Positions 20,242 through 32,386 of a DNA stretch of 64,000 nt are shown piece after piece. The position numbers and the translations under genes are program-made. The first letter of the stretch is position 1, and the number at the start of each line of letters is the position of its first letter. The notes beneath the pieces were generated by a model. It did not search any database. It was not told the DNA's origin and was given only the letters and a program-made list of their open reading frames with translations. The DNA comes from Didymella arachidicola (lineage: Eukaryota > Ascomycota > Dothideomycetes > Pleosporales > Didymellaceae): NCBI GenBank assembly GCA_016630955.3, contig CM049990.2, positions 1,488,001-1,552,000 on the forward strand, in the 5' to 3' direction.

Positions 20242-21070
20242 GGTGTGCGTGTGGTTGGGAATGTGCAGCGCGTTCAATTGTTGTGATAATGAGCAGTTAG
20301 ATCGGACATGCTCAAGTGGGGTAGCACGAGCTTAGTGAGGTGTCCGTTTGCATGACTGGAGTGAGATCGATCTTCAAGTGAAAAGTACCCATGTCTCGAA
20401 GATAGCAAAGCACCCTGTGATACCACTCACCCGTGGTCCAGCACTTTGATATAGCTTCCGGCTGGGTCTGTTTTTGTAATTCGGCAGCAAGAATCAATTG
20501 TTGCGAAGCTTTATGGAGCCATTGACACAAGATGACCATGGTGTGTGGGGTGCACAGCGCCTGATCAGCTGTAAGCCACAGTACGCACGACAAGAAGACT
20601 CCGATCTGCTCAGACCACACCGACCACATGTTCTCCTCTGCTGGACTTTTGGGCAGTCTCTGGACATCCTCCTTCAATTAGTCTTTCTTCGCGGGGGCAA
20701 TAGCCTTTTAAGCCTTCGTGCGGACCTAGAGGCTGGACACTGGATCTTGCCAGCGCCGTCGAAGTAGGCCAAGAGGGGTGCACCGGACATCAGGACCTGC
20801 CTGACTCGTTGTATGCGGTTGTCTTAACAAAACATGCGTGGTGTTCTAGTGCGAACGAATCCAGGTACACGAGAAGTGAGGAAGTAACGCCTTGAGGGAT
20901 CTCGCATGATCCCAGCAGCAACCAGGCATCGCAACACTCTCTGCCAACATGAGAGTATTCAGATACAGAGAACGTGTACGACTTGATGAGAGAGAGATTT
21001 GATCCGTTCCAACTTGAATTATGATAGATGCATTCATATACAATAGCTCTTACACCAGCATGTACGGGTA
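20242..21070. other. Spacer between the secreted-protein gene and the kinase gene
   Basis: About 830 bp. Several short frames are present on both strands (for example 20312-20677, minus) but none has domain content. It includes the promoter of the secreted-protein gene and the 3' end of the kinase transcript. Confidence 0.5.
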
Positions 21071-24000
21071 TCACCCGCTCTTCACCCTCTTAGCCTCCCT
21101 CTCGCTGTCCGGAGCATCAGTCCTCCGCTTACCATCGTCCTTCTTGTTCTCTTCCCTCGCCGCTCGCCTCGCTTCCTTGTCTGCTTTCTCCTTCTCTTTG
21201 CGCAGCGCCTTACTCTCAAACTCGTGCCAGTCGCCCTCGAGCTCTTTGAGAGCCTCAGCACGCTTTGGTGGCGGCTGCTCACTCGCGAAGAAGGGATGCT
21301 CAAGCACGTCGGCAGCGGTGGGGCGAGCAAGAGGGTCGTACAGGAACATGGCTTGGAGGAGCTCGAATGCCATAGGGGTAAGTCGGTCGCGGTACTTTTC
21401 TTCGAAGGTGGAGGGTTTGCGCTCGTTGGGACGAAGCAGATTGAACCATTGCATGTCGGCTATGCCGGGCCAGTCTTCCTTGGTGGGTGTTCCAAGGACG
21501 TTATAGATCTTGTCTAGTTGATTGATCTCACCACCATCACCAGGGAAGATGGCGTGGCGCGTAAAGATCTCGACCAAAACGCAAGCTGCCGACCAGATGT
21601 CGACGGCGGGACCATACTGTGTCTCACCGAGAAGCAGCTCGGGCGAGCGGTACCAAATGGTGATGACACGGTTTGTGTAGTCCAGCTTGCTTCTCTTGGC
21701 ATAAAACCGAGCAAGACCAAAATCTGCTAGCTTCAATTCACCCGTGTTTGACACCAGTATGTTCGCAGCCTTGATATCGCGATGAAGCACGCCTCGTCGA
21801 TGCAAGTAGTCGAGACCCTCGAACAACTGCTTGGCCAGATCTTTCTTATGCGCTTGTTCGAGCTTGAAGGTGGGATGGTTGAGCAGGCCAGTAAGGTCGT
21901 GGGAGAGGTACTCGAAGACCATGTAGCAATCATTCTTCTCTACCATGACCTCGCGTAGTTTGACAATGTTGTCGTGGTTCAAGGACTGGAGGAGTTTGAC
22001 TTCTCGAATCGCAGTGACAGGGAACTAAGTGGAGTCAGTACATAGAAGCAATAACGCAGTCTTCAAACACTTACACCATCGCGTTCGCCCTCCATACGGA
22101 TCTTCTTGAGTGCGACCTGGTCCTTTGTGTAGACATGAACACCCTTGAATACTTTGCCATAGGTACCAGAACCAACCACCGACTCGTTACCTGGCTTTCG
22201 ATAGTAGACAGAGTCTGAGGCAGCAAAGTCTGGAGTCAAAGTTGGACGTGGCTTTGCCCTCTTTCGTTTGACCATGATCGTTTTGGGCACATCTGGGGGT
22301 GGGCCTCGCCGATCTTGGCGGTTGTCCGGGCGATTCTCGACGCGCGGCTCTGGTCGACGGTCGTCCAACCGTCGTGGTGGGTATGGTTCCCTGCGATCCC
22401 GTACGTCGCGCACATCTCTTGGGTCTCTCAGGTCGCGGGGATCGCGCAGATCTCGGGGGTCGCGGTCCCTGGCATCGCGTATGTCTCGAGGACCGCGGAT
22501 ATCCCTGTCACGCGGATCTCTGTAATCCCGCTCCCTTTCACGGTAGTAAGGATCTCTCGTGTCTCGTGGATCGCGCAAGTCTCGAGTGTCTCTGTCACGA
22601 GGATCCCTGTACCCAGACTGTCGATCACTGTAGTCGTACCGACGGTCGCGCTCTCGATAGCCGTGGTCTTGATCTCGATCTCGTTCGCGGTCATACTTGT
22701 AGTCCCGGCCCCGGTCGTTTCGCGCATCAGAGGGGTATCGAGAATCGCGAGAGGAAGCATCCTTCTTGGGCTCGAGTAACGACTCTTTAGACTTCGGTTC
22801 GACCTTCTCAGGCTCTTCGGTTTTGCCCTTGATGGCAACAGGAACCGGGTTCTTCGTTTTCAGAGAAAAGCTAAAACCGGATTTCGGCTGAGTTGGGGGA
22901 GCGTCAGCAGGCTTCGTAGGTGGCGGCATCTTCTTGTCATCTTTCGGCCCCTCATCTTCAACGCGCAGATCTTTTGATGGACGGAAAGGATTGTCGTCGG
23001 CATCCACAGACGCTGTTTCAGTTGATGGTGCGGGCGCAGGAGGGTTTGGACGAGGTGCCTCGGTAGCAGGTCTGCCGCCTCTTGTGCCAGATGCCGGTGT
23101 CCATGAGAGATTAGAGAACTGTGTGGGTGCCGCACCGCGGCCTCGGCCACCTTGGGAGAAGCCCCCAGACATGCGGCGATCAGGACCATTGTAGTTGCCG
23201 CTGCCCCGACCACCACGATACGGACCGTTCTGGTAGCCGCCTTGGGGATAAGGCTGGTTTGCAAAATAGCCAGGTGAATAGCTCTGGTTCTGATGGTAGG
23301 GCGACTGGTTAGGTGAGTAGCCATGCATGGGGGATCTGTGACTCGTTAGCAAGCTGACTTGAAATGAGAAGCTGTCAAACTAACCCTTGGTTAGAATACT
23401 GATGCCCACTCCATCCTCCCCTACCACCATGATAAGGCGATTGATTGTGTGGCGAATATTGATCGTGTGCTGGATAAGGGGGAGAGTGCTGATAGCCGGG
23501 CCCTGCGCGCCCCTGATGGTGGTATGCTCCCCTCATTTTGGCGTCGTCTGCCTTGCTGTTGGAAGTATCCGAGTTGTAGCCAGACGCTGGTGCGGGTGAA
23601 ACCCGTTTGGAAGTAGAGTGGTCTCCACGAGATGCTCCCTTACTCTGATCTCGGTTCGACCGAACAAGTGACCTGGACCGGCGGCTTGAGATGCGAGGAG
23701 ATCGGCTCCTGCGTGGCGAAGGTCTTGTATTGCGAGCTCTTGGTGGCGAAGGCCTCCTTGACGGCAGAGGAGAACGCCTGCGGCGTGGCGAGGGAGTTCG
23801 AGCGCGCCTAGATGCACGACTGCGGCTCCTCTCGCGGCTGGCGTGGGCTTGATGCGGCCTCTCACTTGCTGCTAGGCCTGATCTCCGATGTGGGGATCTT
23901 CTAGGGCTTGGAGCACGCCTAGTGCCTCTTGCAGGTGACAAAGAGCGTTTACGTGGTCGATGTGAGAGAGGTCTGTAATAGGAGTCGGCAGACGGCGAGC

Positions 24001-24598
24001 GGCGACGGGCTGACGACGGCGGAACGTAGGTGTCAGGCGTGGGTCGTCGAGAAGTGCGGTCTCGATCTGAGCGCGGTGGTCGTGGGGAATACGCTCTCGA
24101 CGAGGGACGGTGGGTGGAGTCTGCGCGGCGCGTCCTAGATCTCGAGCGCACCGCACTGCGACTCCTCTGACGTCTAGCCCGCTTGTGGCTGTCTCGCGGA
24201 GATGCCGAACGACTCCGATGGCGCTTCGAGGATGGGGTCGTGTTGCGGTGGTCGCGAGGGTGTGGGTGCCGGTGTGGGTGCGAGACCCTGTCTGCACTGG
24301 GCTCCCTCCGGGAGGCTGGATAACGATCGTCCCTGGAGGGCCCTCGACTGCGACGACGCGTACGGTCCCTACTCAAGCTTCTTTCGCGCGACCGGCCTCT
24401 TGCGAGCTTGACTGATGGGCGCGTGTCGGTGTCGTGTGGTCGCCTGGAGGCGTCCCTCGCAGCGCGTGGCACGGGCGACGATGTTCTTGGTTCGTGGATG
24501 CGCTCGCGCGTCCGTTCCTTACTTCGCTCTCTGACCCTGATGGACGGTTCCTCTGGTCGCCAGTGGTCTATATCCTGGGTCCGTCGCAACCCAGCCAT
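21071..24598 (-). CDS. CTK1: CTD kinase catalytic subunit, CTK1/CDK12-like
   Basis: Exons 24598-23385, 23335-22075 and 22024-21071; introns of 49 and 50 nt with GCTAAC- and CTGAC-type branch sites. 1,142 aa. The first 400 residues are Arg/Ser-rich like SR proteins. The middle is Gly/Tyr/Asn-rich, then contains a long Arg-Asp dipeptide tract (about residues 620-730). The kinase domain spans about 785-1075: glycine loop VGSGTYGKVFKG, PVTAIRE helix in place of PSTAIRE, HRD with Asp908, DFG with Asp926, and YRSPELLLG. The C-tail is Lys/Glu-rich. By family it phosphorylates Ser2 of the RNA polymerase II C-terminal domain with a cyclin partner, linking elongation and RNA processing. PITAIRE-type motif, RS domain and length fit CTK1/CDK12 better than BUR1/CDK9. 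Confidence 0.88.
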
Positions 24599-24966
24599 GT
24601 AGGCGGGAGTATCATCAGAACTGGGGTAGATGCAGCTTTCAGAAGGTTCGCGGGAGTCTGAGTGTCACAGCCGGACCGAGCGCAGAACTCCACTCGGCAA
24701 GCCGCGACCTCCAGCCTGATGACGAAATGCGTCTCCGAGCAGGAAAGAATGGAAAAATGGACTGCACTGCTCTGGTGATGCAGTCGACGATGCGCAGCTG
24801 TCGTGCGTCTTTTCAGTGATGATCGTGCTGCAGCAACGAACTCGCCGTTGCCGCCTTTTCTTGCCCGCCAAGCTAGCCTCGCGACCCGCCGAGCGAGTGG
24901 GAGAGCTGCCTCTCAGCCTTTTGAGGCCTGCCAAAGCCATGAAAGGAATCGTTCGGCCTCTCCCTG

Positions 24967-24997
24967 ATATTCTGCCATATTCTGCCATATTCTGCCA
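24967..24997 (+). repeat. Tandem 10-bp repeat
   Basis: Three consecutive copies of TATTCTGCCA in the CTK1/GCH1 intergenic region. Confidence 0.85.
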
Positions 24998-25433
24998 ACG
25001 CCTTCCTCCCTCTGAGTGCGCAGCCTTGTAGACATCCTCAACCGTTCACAATAGCTATCTAATGCACGCATGTTGACCACTACAAGAGCACATGCGCAGT
25101 CCTTGACAAGATCTCCGGTGATGTGGGGGCTGCCAGTATCGCAGCTCAAGTCGGGAATGATAGCAGACGAACAGGGTTCCCAGTGGCAGTGTTTCCCAAT
25201 GTGTGCGCGGCGAGTCGCAGGAGGTCACGCTGTTCGGTGTTGTGAAGGCGGCTGCGCGTCGTCTTGAGTGTTCTGGTGCAAATCCATCGACTCTTGAGCC
25301 GCAAGAGCTGCATACATTGCCAAATGGCCAGACACAAAGTAAATAACTCCACCTGGGTCGGGCGAAAAGTCATGTTGTGGCACCCAAGCTGGCAGGCACG
25401 GCTCAAGGCTGTGAGAGGCAGAGACTGCGCGCT

Positions 25434-25524
25434 ACATGCACCACCTAGACAAAACAAAGTCGGACACTTTTGATGAGGTCAGCGGCCAAAGGTGTCCGAT
25501 AATTTTTGTCCAGGTGGTGCATGT
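25434..25524. repeat. Imperfect palindrome, possible miniature inverted-repeat element
   Basis: Arms of about 40 bp begin ACATGCACCACCT and share ACAAAA and TCGGACAC blocks, with a few mismatches and a 1-nt indel, around a spacer of about 10 bp. Transcription across it would give a hairpin. No clear target duplication was seen. Confidence 0.7.
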
Positions 25525-26478
25525 GTGCAGCGCCTGACGATTTCCAGTGTGCCAAGACGAAGGCAGACAATCCATAATAACGCCGACTTACTCTTTGTAA
25601 GCTGCGCATCATCGCAGGAGGGTAAGAAGTGTAGTATTCGATCCAAGAGCCTAGCCCGCAGGCAGAATCAAAGCTGCTGGGTGCAACCCGAAACAAAGAT
25701 GGGGGATCATGCACGACTGCTGGTTAAAAAACGATAATGCCGCCATGCGGTGAAGTCGATGAGACGTGCCCATCTGCCTGCCAAAGTGATCCTACTCTGA
25801 CCGATGTCTGCGTACCCCTCGCCATACAAGCAGTAACTAATTCGCGAGAGCCGCAAAAGCCCAGTGTTACTGTAGTCGCTTCGGTCACAGCGTAGACTGC
25901 GTGTGGGCGGTCGAGAGTGCTATGAAAGCAACGGCTGGGTGCTGGTGAGTGAGCCTCGGCCAACACAGCCCATCAGGGCGGTCTGGACGATGCAGTCATC
26001 CTGGTGACGACGCTGCGAGTATCGAGACGGACGGCAACAATCCTCAGGGTCAGTCACATACCTGCGCCAGGCGCGTTGGCGATGGAGTTGGGCTGCGGCG
26101 GGTGACGGTGCTGGTGTGTTGTGGTGCTGAGGGTCGGCGTTCCTGCTTCCATAATCGCCGCTTGCGCGAGGCCCGTGACCGCACCTTCCCTCGGTCGGCC
26201 TCCGCTCGTGCGCGCAGGCGAACCAGCGTCATCGGCCGCGTCTAACGCCTTTTTGGTCGAGAGAAAGTTAATCGAATCTGGCTCACGGGTCCCGCGCCTC
26301 TCGCGATGTCTCCGGACCAGCAATGCGGCAGATCTGACTCTTCTACCCAGGCACCTGTGCCGCTCTTCTGTACATAATCACGCCATTGGCAGCCAGATCT
26401 ATCTATACACCTAGTCGGCCTCTATAGCCCTTGCCCCTTCAGAAACTTTCGACGCCAAATTTCCCCGCAGCCGCGACA

Positions 26479-27522
26479 ATGGACGAGCAACCCAAGCCCA
26501 ACGCCCTGCCGCCGCACTTGAACGGACATGAAGTGCATGCCCAGTCGCCATTGCGCAAGTCTGTGAACTCAGTGAAGACGCGCGACCAGAAAGAGCGTGA
26601 AAGCCTCCACCATGCCATCTCTTTGTCTGAACGAGGTCGTCAGGTGGTCAACTTCGACGGACCGGCCAGCTACTTCCCAGCTGATGCCAGCGGCTCGAGC
26701 GCTGGCATAAACGGCGGTAGCGTGCACAACAGACACGTCCTCAGAGGCGGTGAAGTCGACGTAGAAGACCACTATGAGTCGCAGACACCCTTGGCCACCA
26801 GTCGCGCCCACAGCCCCTACACACAGCACCCCACAATCGACTTCGACGGGCTTAGTTGGCCCAGCAAAGGCACACGGAGCAGGAAGGAGTCCACTGAGGA
26901 AGAGAAAGCAGAGAACTTGAAGAAGCTCTCTGGTGCCGTGAGGACGATGCTCGAGTGCCTCGGCGAGGACCCTGACCGTGAGGGTCTGCTGGATACTCCT
27001 GAGCGTTATGCCAAGGCCATGCTGTTTTTCACCAAGGGTTATGAGGAGAACCTCCGCGACATTGTCAACGGCGCGGTCTTTCACGAGGATCACGACGAGT
27101 TGGTCATTGTCAAGGACATCGAGATCTTCTCGCTGTGCGAGCACCACCTGGTGCCGTTCACTGGAAAGGTAGGACCTTGCCTAGACTCCAGTCGTGGCCA
27201 CGAACACTAACAAATGTAGATGCACATCGGTTACATCCCCAATCGCCGCGTCATTGGTCTTTCCAAGCTCGCACGCATCGCCGAAATGTTCGCCCGCCGC
27301 CTCCAGGTCCAGGAACGCCTCACAAAGCAAGTCGCCCTTGCACTCTCTGAAATGCTCCAACCGCAGGGCGTCGCTGTCGTCGTAGAATCCAGCCACTTTT
27401 GTATGGTCATGCGCGGCGTACAGAAGACAGGTGCAACCACAACGACAAGCTGCATGCTCGGCGCCATGCGCTCCGCCGCAAAGACACGGGAGGAGTTTCT
27501 GAATCTGATCAACAGGAGATAG
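26479..27522 (+). CDS. FOL2: GTP cyclohydrolase I
   Basis: Exons 26479-27168 and 27220-27522, intron 51 nt, 330 aa. Start chosen at MDEQPKP; the upstream in-frame codons are not conserved-looking. The first 125 residues are a low-complexity fungal extension. The catalytic domain (about 140-330) contains [17 protein letters not shown], the zinc ligands Cys220 and His223 in SLCEHH, Cys291 in [10 protein letters not shown], and the GTP-contacting [12 protein letters not shown]. It converts GTP to 7,8-dihydroneopterin triphosphate, the first step of folate and tetrahydrobiopterin synthesis, in the cytosol as a homodecamer. All key residues are present. Confidence 0.96.
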
Positions 27523-28266
27523 CACCAGCACGCTCTTCACTCAGCAGTCTTTACTTACTTTCTTCAATTTATACTATGTACCAAAATTGGCATAAGACGG
27601 CGTTAGGGCGCGGAGTTCATCACTCTGTACAGGAAGAGTTGTTTCATACGGGAAAGGCGGCCACTGCCGTCGCTTTGCTTAGAATTAGATGCATTTGGCC
27701 TCTCAACAGCGCCAGGCCTTCAACAGGCGCTACACCCCCATTTATACTCTTTATTTTGCGCGTCACTTGCGCATTACTGCGGAATCTCACAATACTCGTA
27801 AAATCTCTTACTTGCATGCTGTGACCAGCGTCGAGTATATAGGAAGACGGAGAATATCATTGATAGCCAAGTACGTAGCGTACTGGGTGACAATGGAGCT
27901 CCAACCCATACAACCACCCCCCGGGAAGCTGCGACGCCAATCGTTCGTTCTGAACCGACTGCTTTCTCTACGCTCGACGTCGGCGCCTCGCTCTTGTTCA
28001 CCCCGACACCACAATCGAAATCAGGACATGGACGTACGCAGTCATCATATCTCCACGCGATAGGTCCGCTTCAACCCATGCCTGCTTGGGTGTCAGCATG
28101 TGCGCAACTCCACCCCGCAAACCACGAGCTGCGAGTGAGCAAGCAAGAGCATGTAAAACAATGTCCGCCGACTCTCTTTCACCTATCTTGCACTTCGCAT
28201 ATCAATCCCTTCCACTGAACTCATCTGCACTGAAAGTCTATCGATACACTCCACTGCATCCCAGCA
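27523..28266. other. Spacer between GTP cyclohydrolase and the hydrolase gene
   Basis: 744 bp. Holds the 3' end of the cyclohydrolase transcript and the promoter of the next gene. Short frames only. Confidence 0.5.
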
Positions 28267-29222
28267 ATGACAACCAATACTGTCAAGCCCTGCTGCGTCA
28301 CGGGCTTCTTGTGGGACGGCACACCCGAGGGTCGAGAGGAAGTGCTTGACGGCCTGCCGACGTATGTGACGGGCAGCAATCCGGATAGAGCGGTGCTATA
28401 CGTGCACGATGCGTTGGGGTGGCGGTGGAAGAATGCGAGGTTGCTCGCGGACTGTTATGCGAGGGAGGTAGGTGCAAGTTTCTCTTGGGAAGGGGTGATG
28501 AGTTGTCGATGTCTGAGGTTTGATGGGATACGAGGATAAGCGTAAATCGTAGTCGACGGGCATCTTCAAGGTGCATGTTCTTATTGTTGGACTTCAAGTC
28601 GAACACCCAGTCTCTCTCAACTCCACACCCAGCACCTCACCACTCCACGCTCACCCCTCCCCAGGCAAACGTCACAGTCTTCATCCCTGACTTCTTCAAC
28701 GGCGAGCAACTCGACCCCACCGCCATCCTATCCAACCGCTGGCACGACCTCGACCTCCCCGGCTTCAGCGCTCGCAACGCGCGCCCCATCCGCGAACCCC
28801 AAATCTTCTCCTGCGCGCGCGCCCTCCGCACAACGGGGTACAAAGCCCTCGGCAGCATCGGATTCTGCTTCGGCGGCTGGGCCGTACTGCGGCTCGCGCA
28901 AGCCCGACTCGTCGACGCCATCGTGTGCGCGCACCCGAGCTGGGCGACGAAAGAGGATTTTGAGGGCTTGGGGACGCCGGTGTTGGTTCTTGCGCCGGAG
29001 GTCGATGCTTTGTTTCCGGATGAGATGAAAGGGTATGCGTTTGGGTGCTTGTTGAGGGAGAAGGAGACGCCGTTTGAGTGGGTGCATTTCCCGGGTGTGG
29101 CCCATGGGTGTTTGACGAAGGGGGATGAGAAGGTTGAGGGTGAGAGGGAGGCGATGGTTAAAGGGAAGGCGGCTGCTGCGAGGTGGTGGGGTGAGTGGTT
29201 GGGCAATGGTTCGTCGGTCTGA
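28267..29222 (+). CDS. Dienelactone hydrolase family protein
   Basis: Exons 28267-28467 and 28665-29222, with a 197-nt intron (GTAGGT...CCAG) that is long for this window; 252 aa. Alpha/beta hydrolase fold of the DLH family. The catalytic triad is visible as Cys135 in SIGFCFGGWA, Asp181 in PEVDALFP and His214 in GVAHGC. Bacterial DLH opens dienelactone in chlorocatechol degradation; fungal members act on various esters or lactones and are usually cytosolic. The substrate is unknown. No signal peptide is visible. The first exon supplies the VLYVHDALGW strand carrying the oxyanion region. Confidence 0.9.
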
Positions 29223-29893
29223 TAGAGATGATGGTTCGGTTAGGAGGTACATTGCTGTGTTTGGCGTACTCGAATCGGTAATGACATCGTTGAAGCGTGC
29301 GGAACATAGTTGTAGCATGCGGACCGTCATGAGTCTAGAGCATGATAGCCAGATAAAGTCATGTTCAGAGTTTACCTATTTCGAGGAGATAGAGGGCCTC
29401 GTGCAATAATGAACACAGGTACGACAGCCGGCATCTGCATTTTCAAGATGTTGGCACTGCCGATACTCCTGTCCTTTAAGAGTCTGGAATGGTGCCACCT
29501 GTCACTTGTCTACGCCTGGCGATGAGACTGATCCTGCTGATATGTCTACTAACTTTCAAGGTTCAGACGCTAAACTGAAAGCAAGATCGCGAGGTTCGGA
29601 GAATATTGAATTGAAGGATGTCATTTGCTGGTTTTGGGCTGTCCAGTCCCAGAAAAGATTCTTTCCGACATCGAAGGTCAAATTCTTCATATGGACTCAT
29701 TGAAGGGAGCGGAGATCCCTTGAGTGGTTGTTGCAGGGAGAGTGACGAAAGCGGGCGCTAGCGCATAATAGCGCGCTACTACGCGCCGCCTAGGTGCCCA
29801 TGCCTCTGTTTACACCACCACAACAGCAACAACAAGACTCTTATTCTTCACGACGCAGATCGACGCTGGGGTCGCGCATGTCTGTAGCGAGCG
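29223..29893. other. Spacer upstream of the Cut12-like gene
   Basis: 671 bp. A frame at 29794 (MPMPLFTPP, polyglutamine, RRRST) precedes the main frame but is out of phase with it. It could be a leader exon joined by an unrecognised intron, or an upstream ORF. Confidence 0.4.
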
Positions 29894-32386
29894 ATGGCGC
29901 GAACGCACTCGTCCTACACGGCCAGTCTGACGCGCACGCGGTCGCCGCAGCGCAGTCCTGCACAGGGCAGCAGCTCAGAAGACGGCTCGCAGTATGAGAT
30001 GGACCTGGACGTCCTGGGGCTGAACTCGACATTCGAGTCGGCAGCGCTGGAGGGTGACTATGAGGCGCCCGTGGACCGCGTCAACACGAGCGAGGTCGAG
30101 GGCCCGGAGGACTTCACCATGAACATGACCTACTGGATGACGGCCGACCTGCAGCCCGGCCCGGTCAAGTCGCGCAAGGAAACGCAGGGGAGGGGCAGTC
30201 GCACGGCCATGAGAACAGAGCGCGAGGCGGACGAGGAGGGCGCGGAGGGCGGCCAGGCAGACGCAGAAGCGTCTACGGCAGCATCGCCCACAGTGCGCGT
30301 GCACGGCACCACTGCCAGCCGCGAGTACAGCACGCCCGCCTCAGATCGCTCCATGCCGAACGAAGAGAAGGTCCGCAGTTTCCTCAGCGCGCTGCCGGAT
30401 ACAGAGCTTGACCACCCGCCCGCCGGCACGCCCCTGCGCGGCCCCCGCCACAGCATGCTCCAGATCCCGCGCTCGCTGCAGCCTACCGTCGAGGACTACG
30501 ACACGCCGCGCAAGCCTACCCAGCAGACCGTCATCCACCACCCTTCGCCTGCCACCCACGGCGAGGAGAAGACGTCTGCACACCGCGCCGCTGAACTGCA
30601 GACCCGGCTGGACCAGCAGGAGCTCGCGTCCCGTACCCGTATCACTGAGCTCGAGACGATCTTGTCATACACGCGGACCGAACTCGCCAACATGCGAGAC
30701 GACAACTACAAGCACAAGGATGACATCACTCGCTTGGAGTCTTCTCTTGAAGAACACCGAGCCAAGCAAGACGCTACTGATGATTCGCTAGAGACTCGCC
30801 TGAAGACGCTGGAGGAACAACACCAGACACAACTGCAGCACCTCGAAGAGAGGCTGAGGACTAAGACGCGAGAGCTGGAGAGCTTCAAGGAAAAGTCAGC
30901 GCTCAGACACGCCGAAGAGGAGGAGCAGCGCGAGAAGAACGAGACACAGGACCGCCAAGCCTTCGCAGCAGAAAGGACCGAGTTGCTCAACAACCTCGAC
31001 GCAGTCCAGACCCGTGCAGATTCGCTCCAGGCCGATCTCGCACGAGCCACAGCGGAAGCAAAGGCGGCTCGTGAAGACTTGCAAGCGCGAGAGTCGAGCG
31101 ACGCCGCCGCCAAAGTGGCTTTGGACAGTCAGCATTCGCACATGTCTGGCCTTGAGACGCAACTTCGAGACACTCGATTTTTACTCGAATGCGCCCAAGC
31201 CGATGTTGCTGCGAAGGAACAGCTTTTCCAGACCAACATCAGCCTCAACGCCAATCTACGCGCCCTGCGTAGCGAGCTTGAGACGCAGCGGACCGCTTTT
31301 GCACGTCTTAGATCAGGGCAAAATGCACGTTCACCGTCAGATGAGCAGCCACAGTCAGAACTGGCAGCTAAAGATCAGCTGATCGAGCAGCATGCTGGGG
31401 AAAGAGACGATCTGCAGCGCCAGCTAAGCACAGCGCATGGCCGTATCTCTAGCTTGGAGAACAGCCTTACAACACTCCGCGCCCAATTGACCAACGCGCA
31501 TCATGAGACAGGTGTTGCCCGCGCAGATGCAGAACGTCTCACCCACGACCTTCTAGACGCAAACGATCGACTGGCTGATGCTCGGGCTGAAGCAGATCGA
31601 CGCGTAGCAGATGTGGAAAAGAAGCTTGCGACATCAAAGGACCTAAGAGCGGAAACCGAGAGCAGATTCCGAGAGCTAAAACTCCAGCACGACAATCTCG
31701 CAGAAGGTCACGCGGCCATGCTCGAAGATGTGCGCGACAAAGCCGAAGACGCAGTGCGCAAAACCGGCGCTCTCCTCGCCCAAGAACGAAAAGAGAAAAC
31801 CAGGCTCAAAAAAGAGATCGAGCGCCTACAGCGCGAGCTCGACACCATGCGCACCGCACACGAGCAAGACTCCACCATCCCCTTCGACACCGACTCCGAC
31901 ACAACCGCCGCCGCCCTGCCCTTACCAAAGCCCGCCACCAGTCCAAAAGACAAGGAACTTGCCGCCCTCCAACAAATTATCAAAACCCAACTCACCGACT
32001 TCAAAACACTAAAAGCCACACACGCATCCACCCTCTCCACCCTCACCGCCTCCCACGAAGCCTCCCTCGCCACTCTCCGCGCCGAACTCTCCTCTCTGCG
32101 CCACGCGCTGGAAACACAGGCCCTAGACCACGCCGCCATCAACGCTGCAATGGACGAGCAGCTATCGACGCTGCTCTCGAAGCTGATGAAGGAGCGGGCG
32201 CGCACCGTCGTCGGCAAGCGAGATGGGCAGTGGGAGGAGGTGCAGCGGAGCAGTGCGGGCGAGAAGGAGTTGCTGGGTAAGGTGCTGATGCGGCAGTGGG
32301 GGAGGGAGGAGTGTGGGGTGACGGAGGAGAAGGGGAAGGGGAAGAAGCAAGTTTTTGAGTACAAGTTTGTGAAGAGGGAGCGATGA
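29894..32386 (+). CDS. Cut12-like spindle pole body-associated coiled-coil protein
   Basis: Single exon, 830 aa. Near the N-terminus the segment MDLDVLGLNSTFESAALEGD followed by PVDRV and GPEDFTMNMTYWM resembles the fungal Cut12 domain. About residues 235-680 are predicted coiled coil, with continuous Glu/Lys/Gln/Leu heptads. The C-terminus ends in a short basic domain (LSTLLSKLMKERART, KVLMRQWGREECG). Fission yeast Cut12 sits at the spindle pole body and links it to mitotic entry. That role here is by family. The true start may be upstream: a Pro/Gln/Arg-rich frame begins at 29794 in another phase. Confidence 0.72.
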   Translation: MARTHSSYTASLTRTRSPQRSPAQGSSSEDGSQYEMDLDVLGLNSTFESAALEGDYEAPVDRVNTSEVEGPEDFTMNMTYWMTADLQPGPVKSRKETQGRGSRTAMRTEREADEEGAEGGQADAEASTAASPTVRVHGTTASREYSTPASDRSMPNEEKVRSFLSALPDTELDHPPAGTPLRGPRHSMLQIPRSLQPTVEDYDTPRKPTQQTVIHHPSPATHGEEKTSAHRAAELQTRLDQQELASRTRITELETILSYTRTELANMRDDNYKHKDDITRLESSLEEHRAKQDATDDSLETRLKTLEEQHQTQLQHLEERLRTKTRELESFKEKSALRHAEEEEQREKNETQDRQAFAAERTELLNNLDAVQTRADSLQADLARATAEAKAAREDLQARESSDAAAKVALDSQHSHMSGLETQLRDTRFLLECAQADVAAKEQLFQTNISLNANLRALRSELETQRTAFARLRSGQNARSPSDEQPQSELAAKDQLIEQHAGERDDLQRQLSTAHGRISSLENSLTTLRAQLTNAHHETGVARADAERLTHDLLDANDRLADARAEADRRVADVEKKLATSKDLRAETESRFRELKLQHDNLAEGHAAMLEDVRDKAEDAVRKTGALLAQERKEKTRLKKEIERLQRELDTMRTAHEQDSTIPFDTDSDTTAAALPLPKPATSPKDKELAALQQIIKTQLTDFKTLKATHASTLSTLTASHEASLATLRAELSSLRHALETQALDHAAINAAMDEQLSTLLSKLMKERARTVVGKRDGQWEEVQRSSAGEKELLGKVLMRQWGREECGVTEEKGKGKKQVFEYKFVKRER

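Larger units (their letters stand above)
24599..26478. other. Divergent promoter region between CTK1 and GTP cyclohydrolase
   Basis: 1.88 kb without a supported gene. It contains a triple 10-bp tandem repeat at 24967-24997 (TATTCTGCCA units) and an imperfect 91-bp palindrome at 25434-25524. Short frames on both strands lack domains. Confidence 0.6.
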
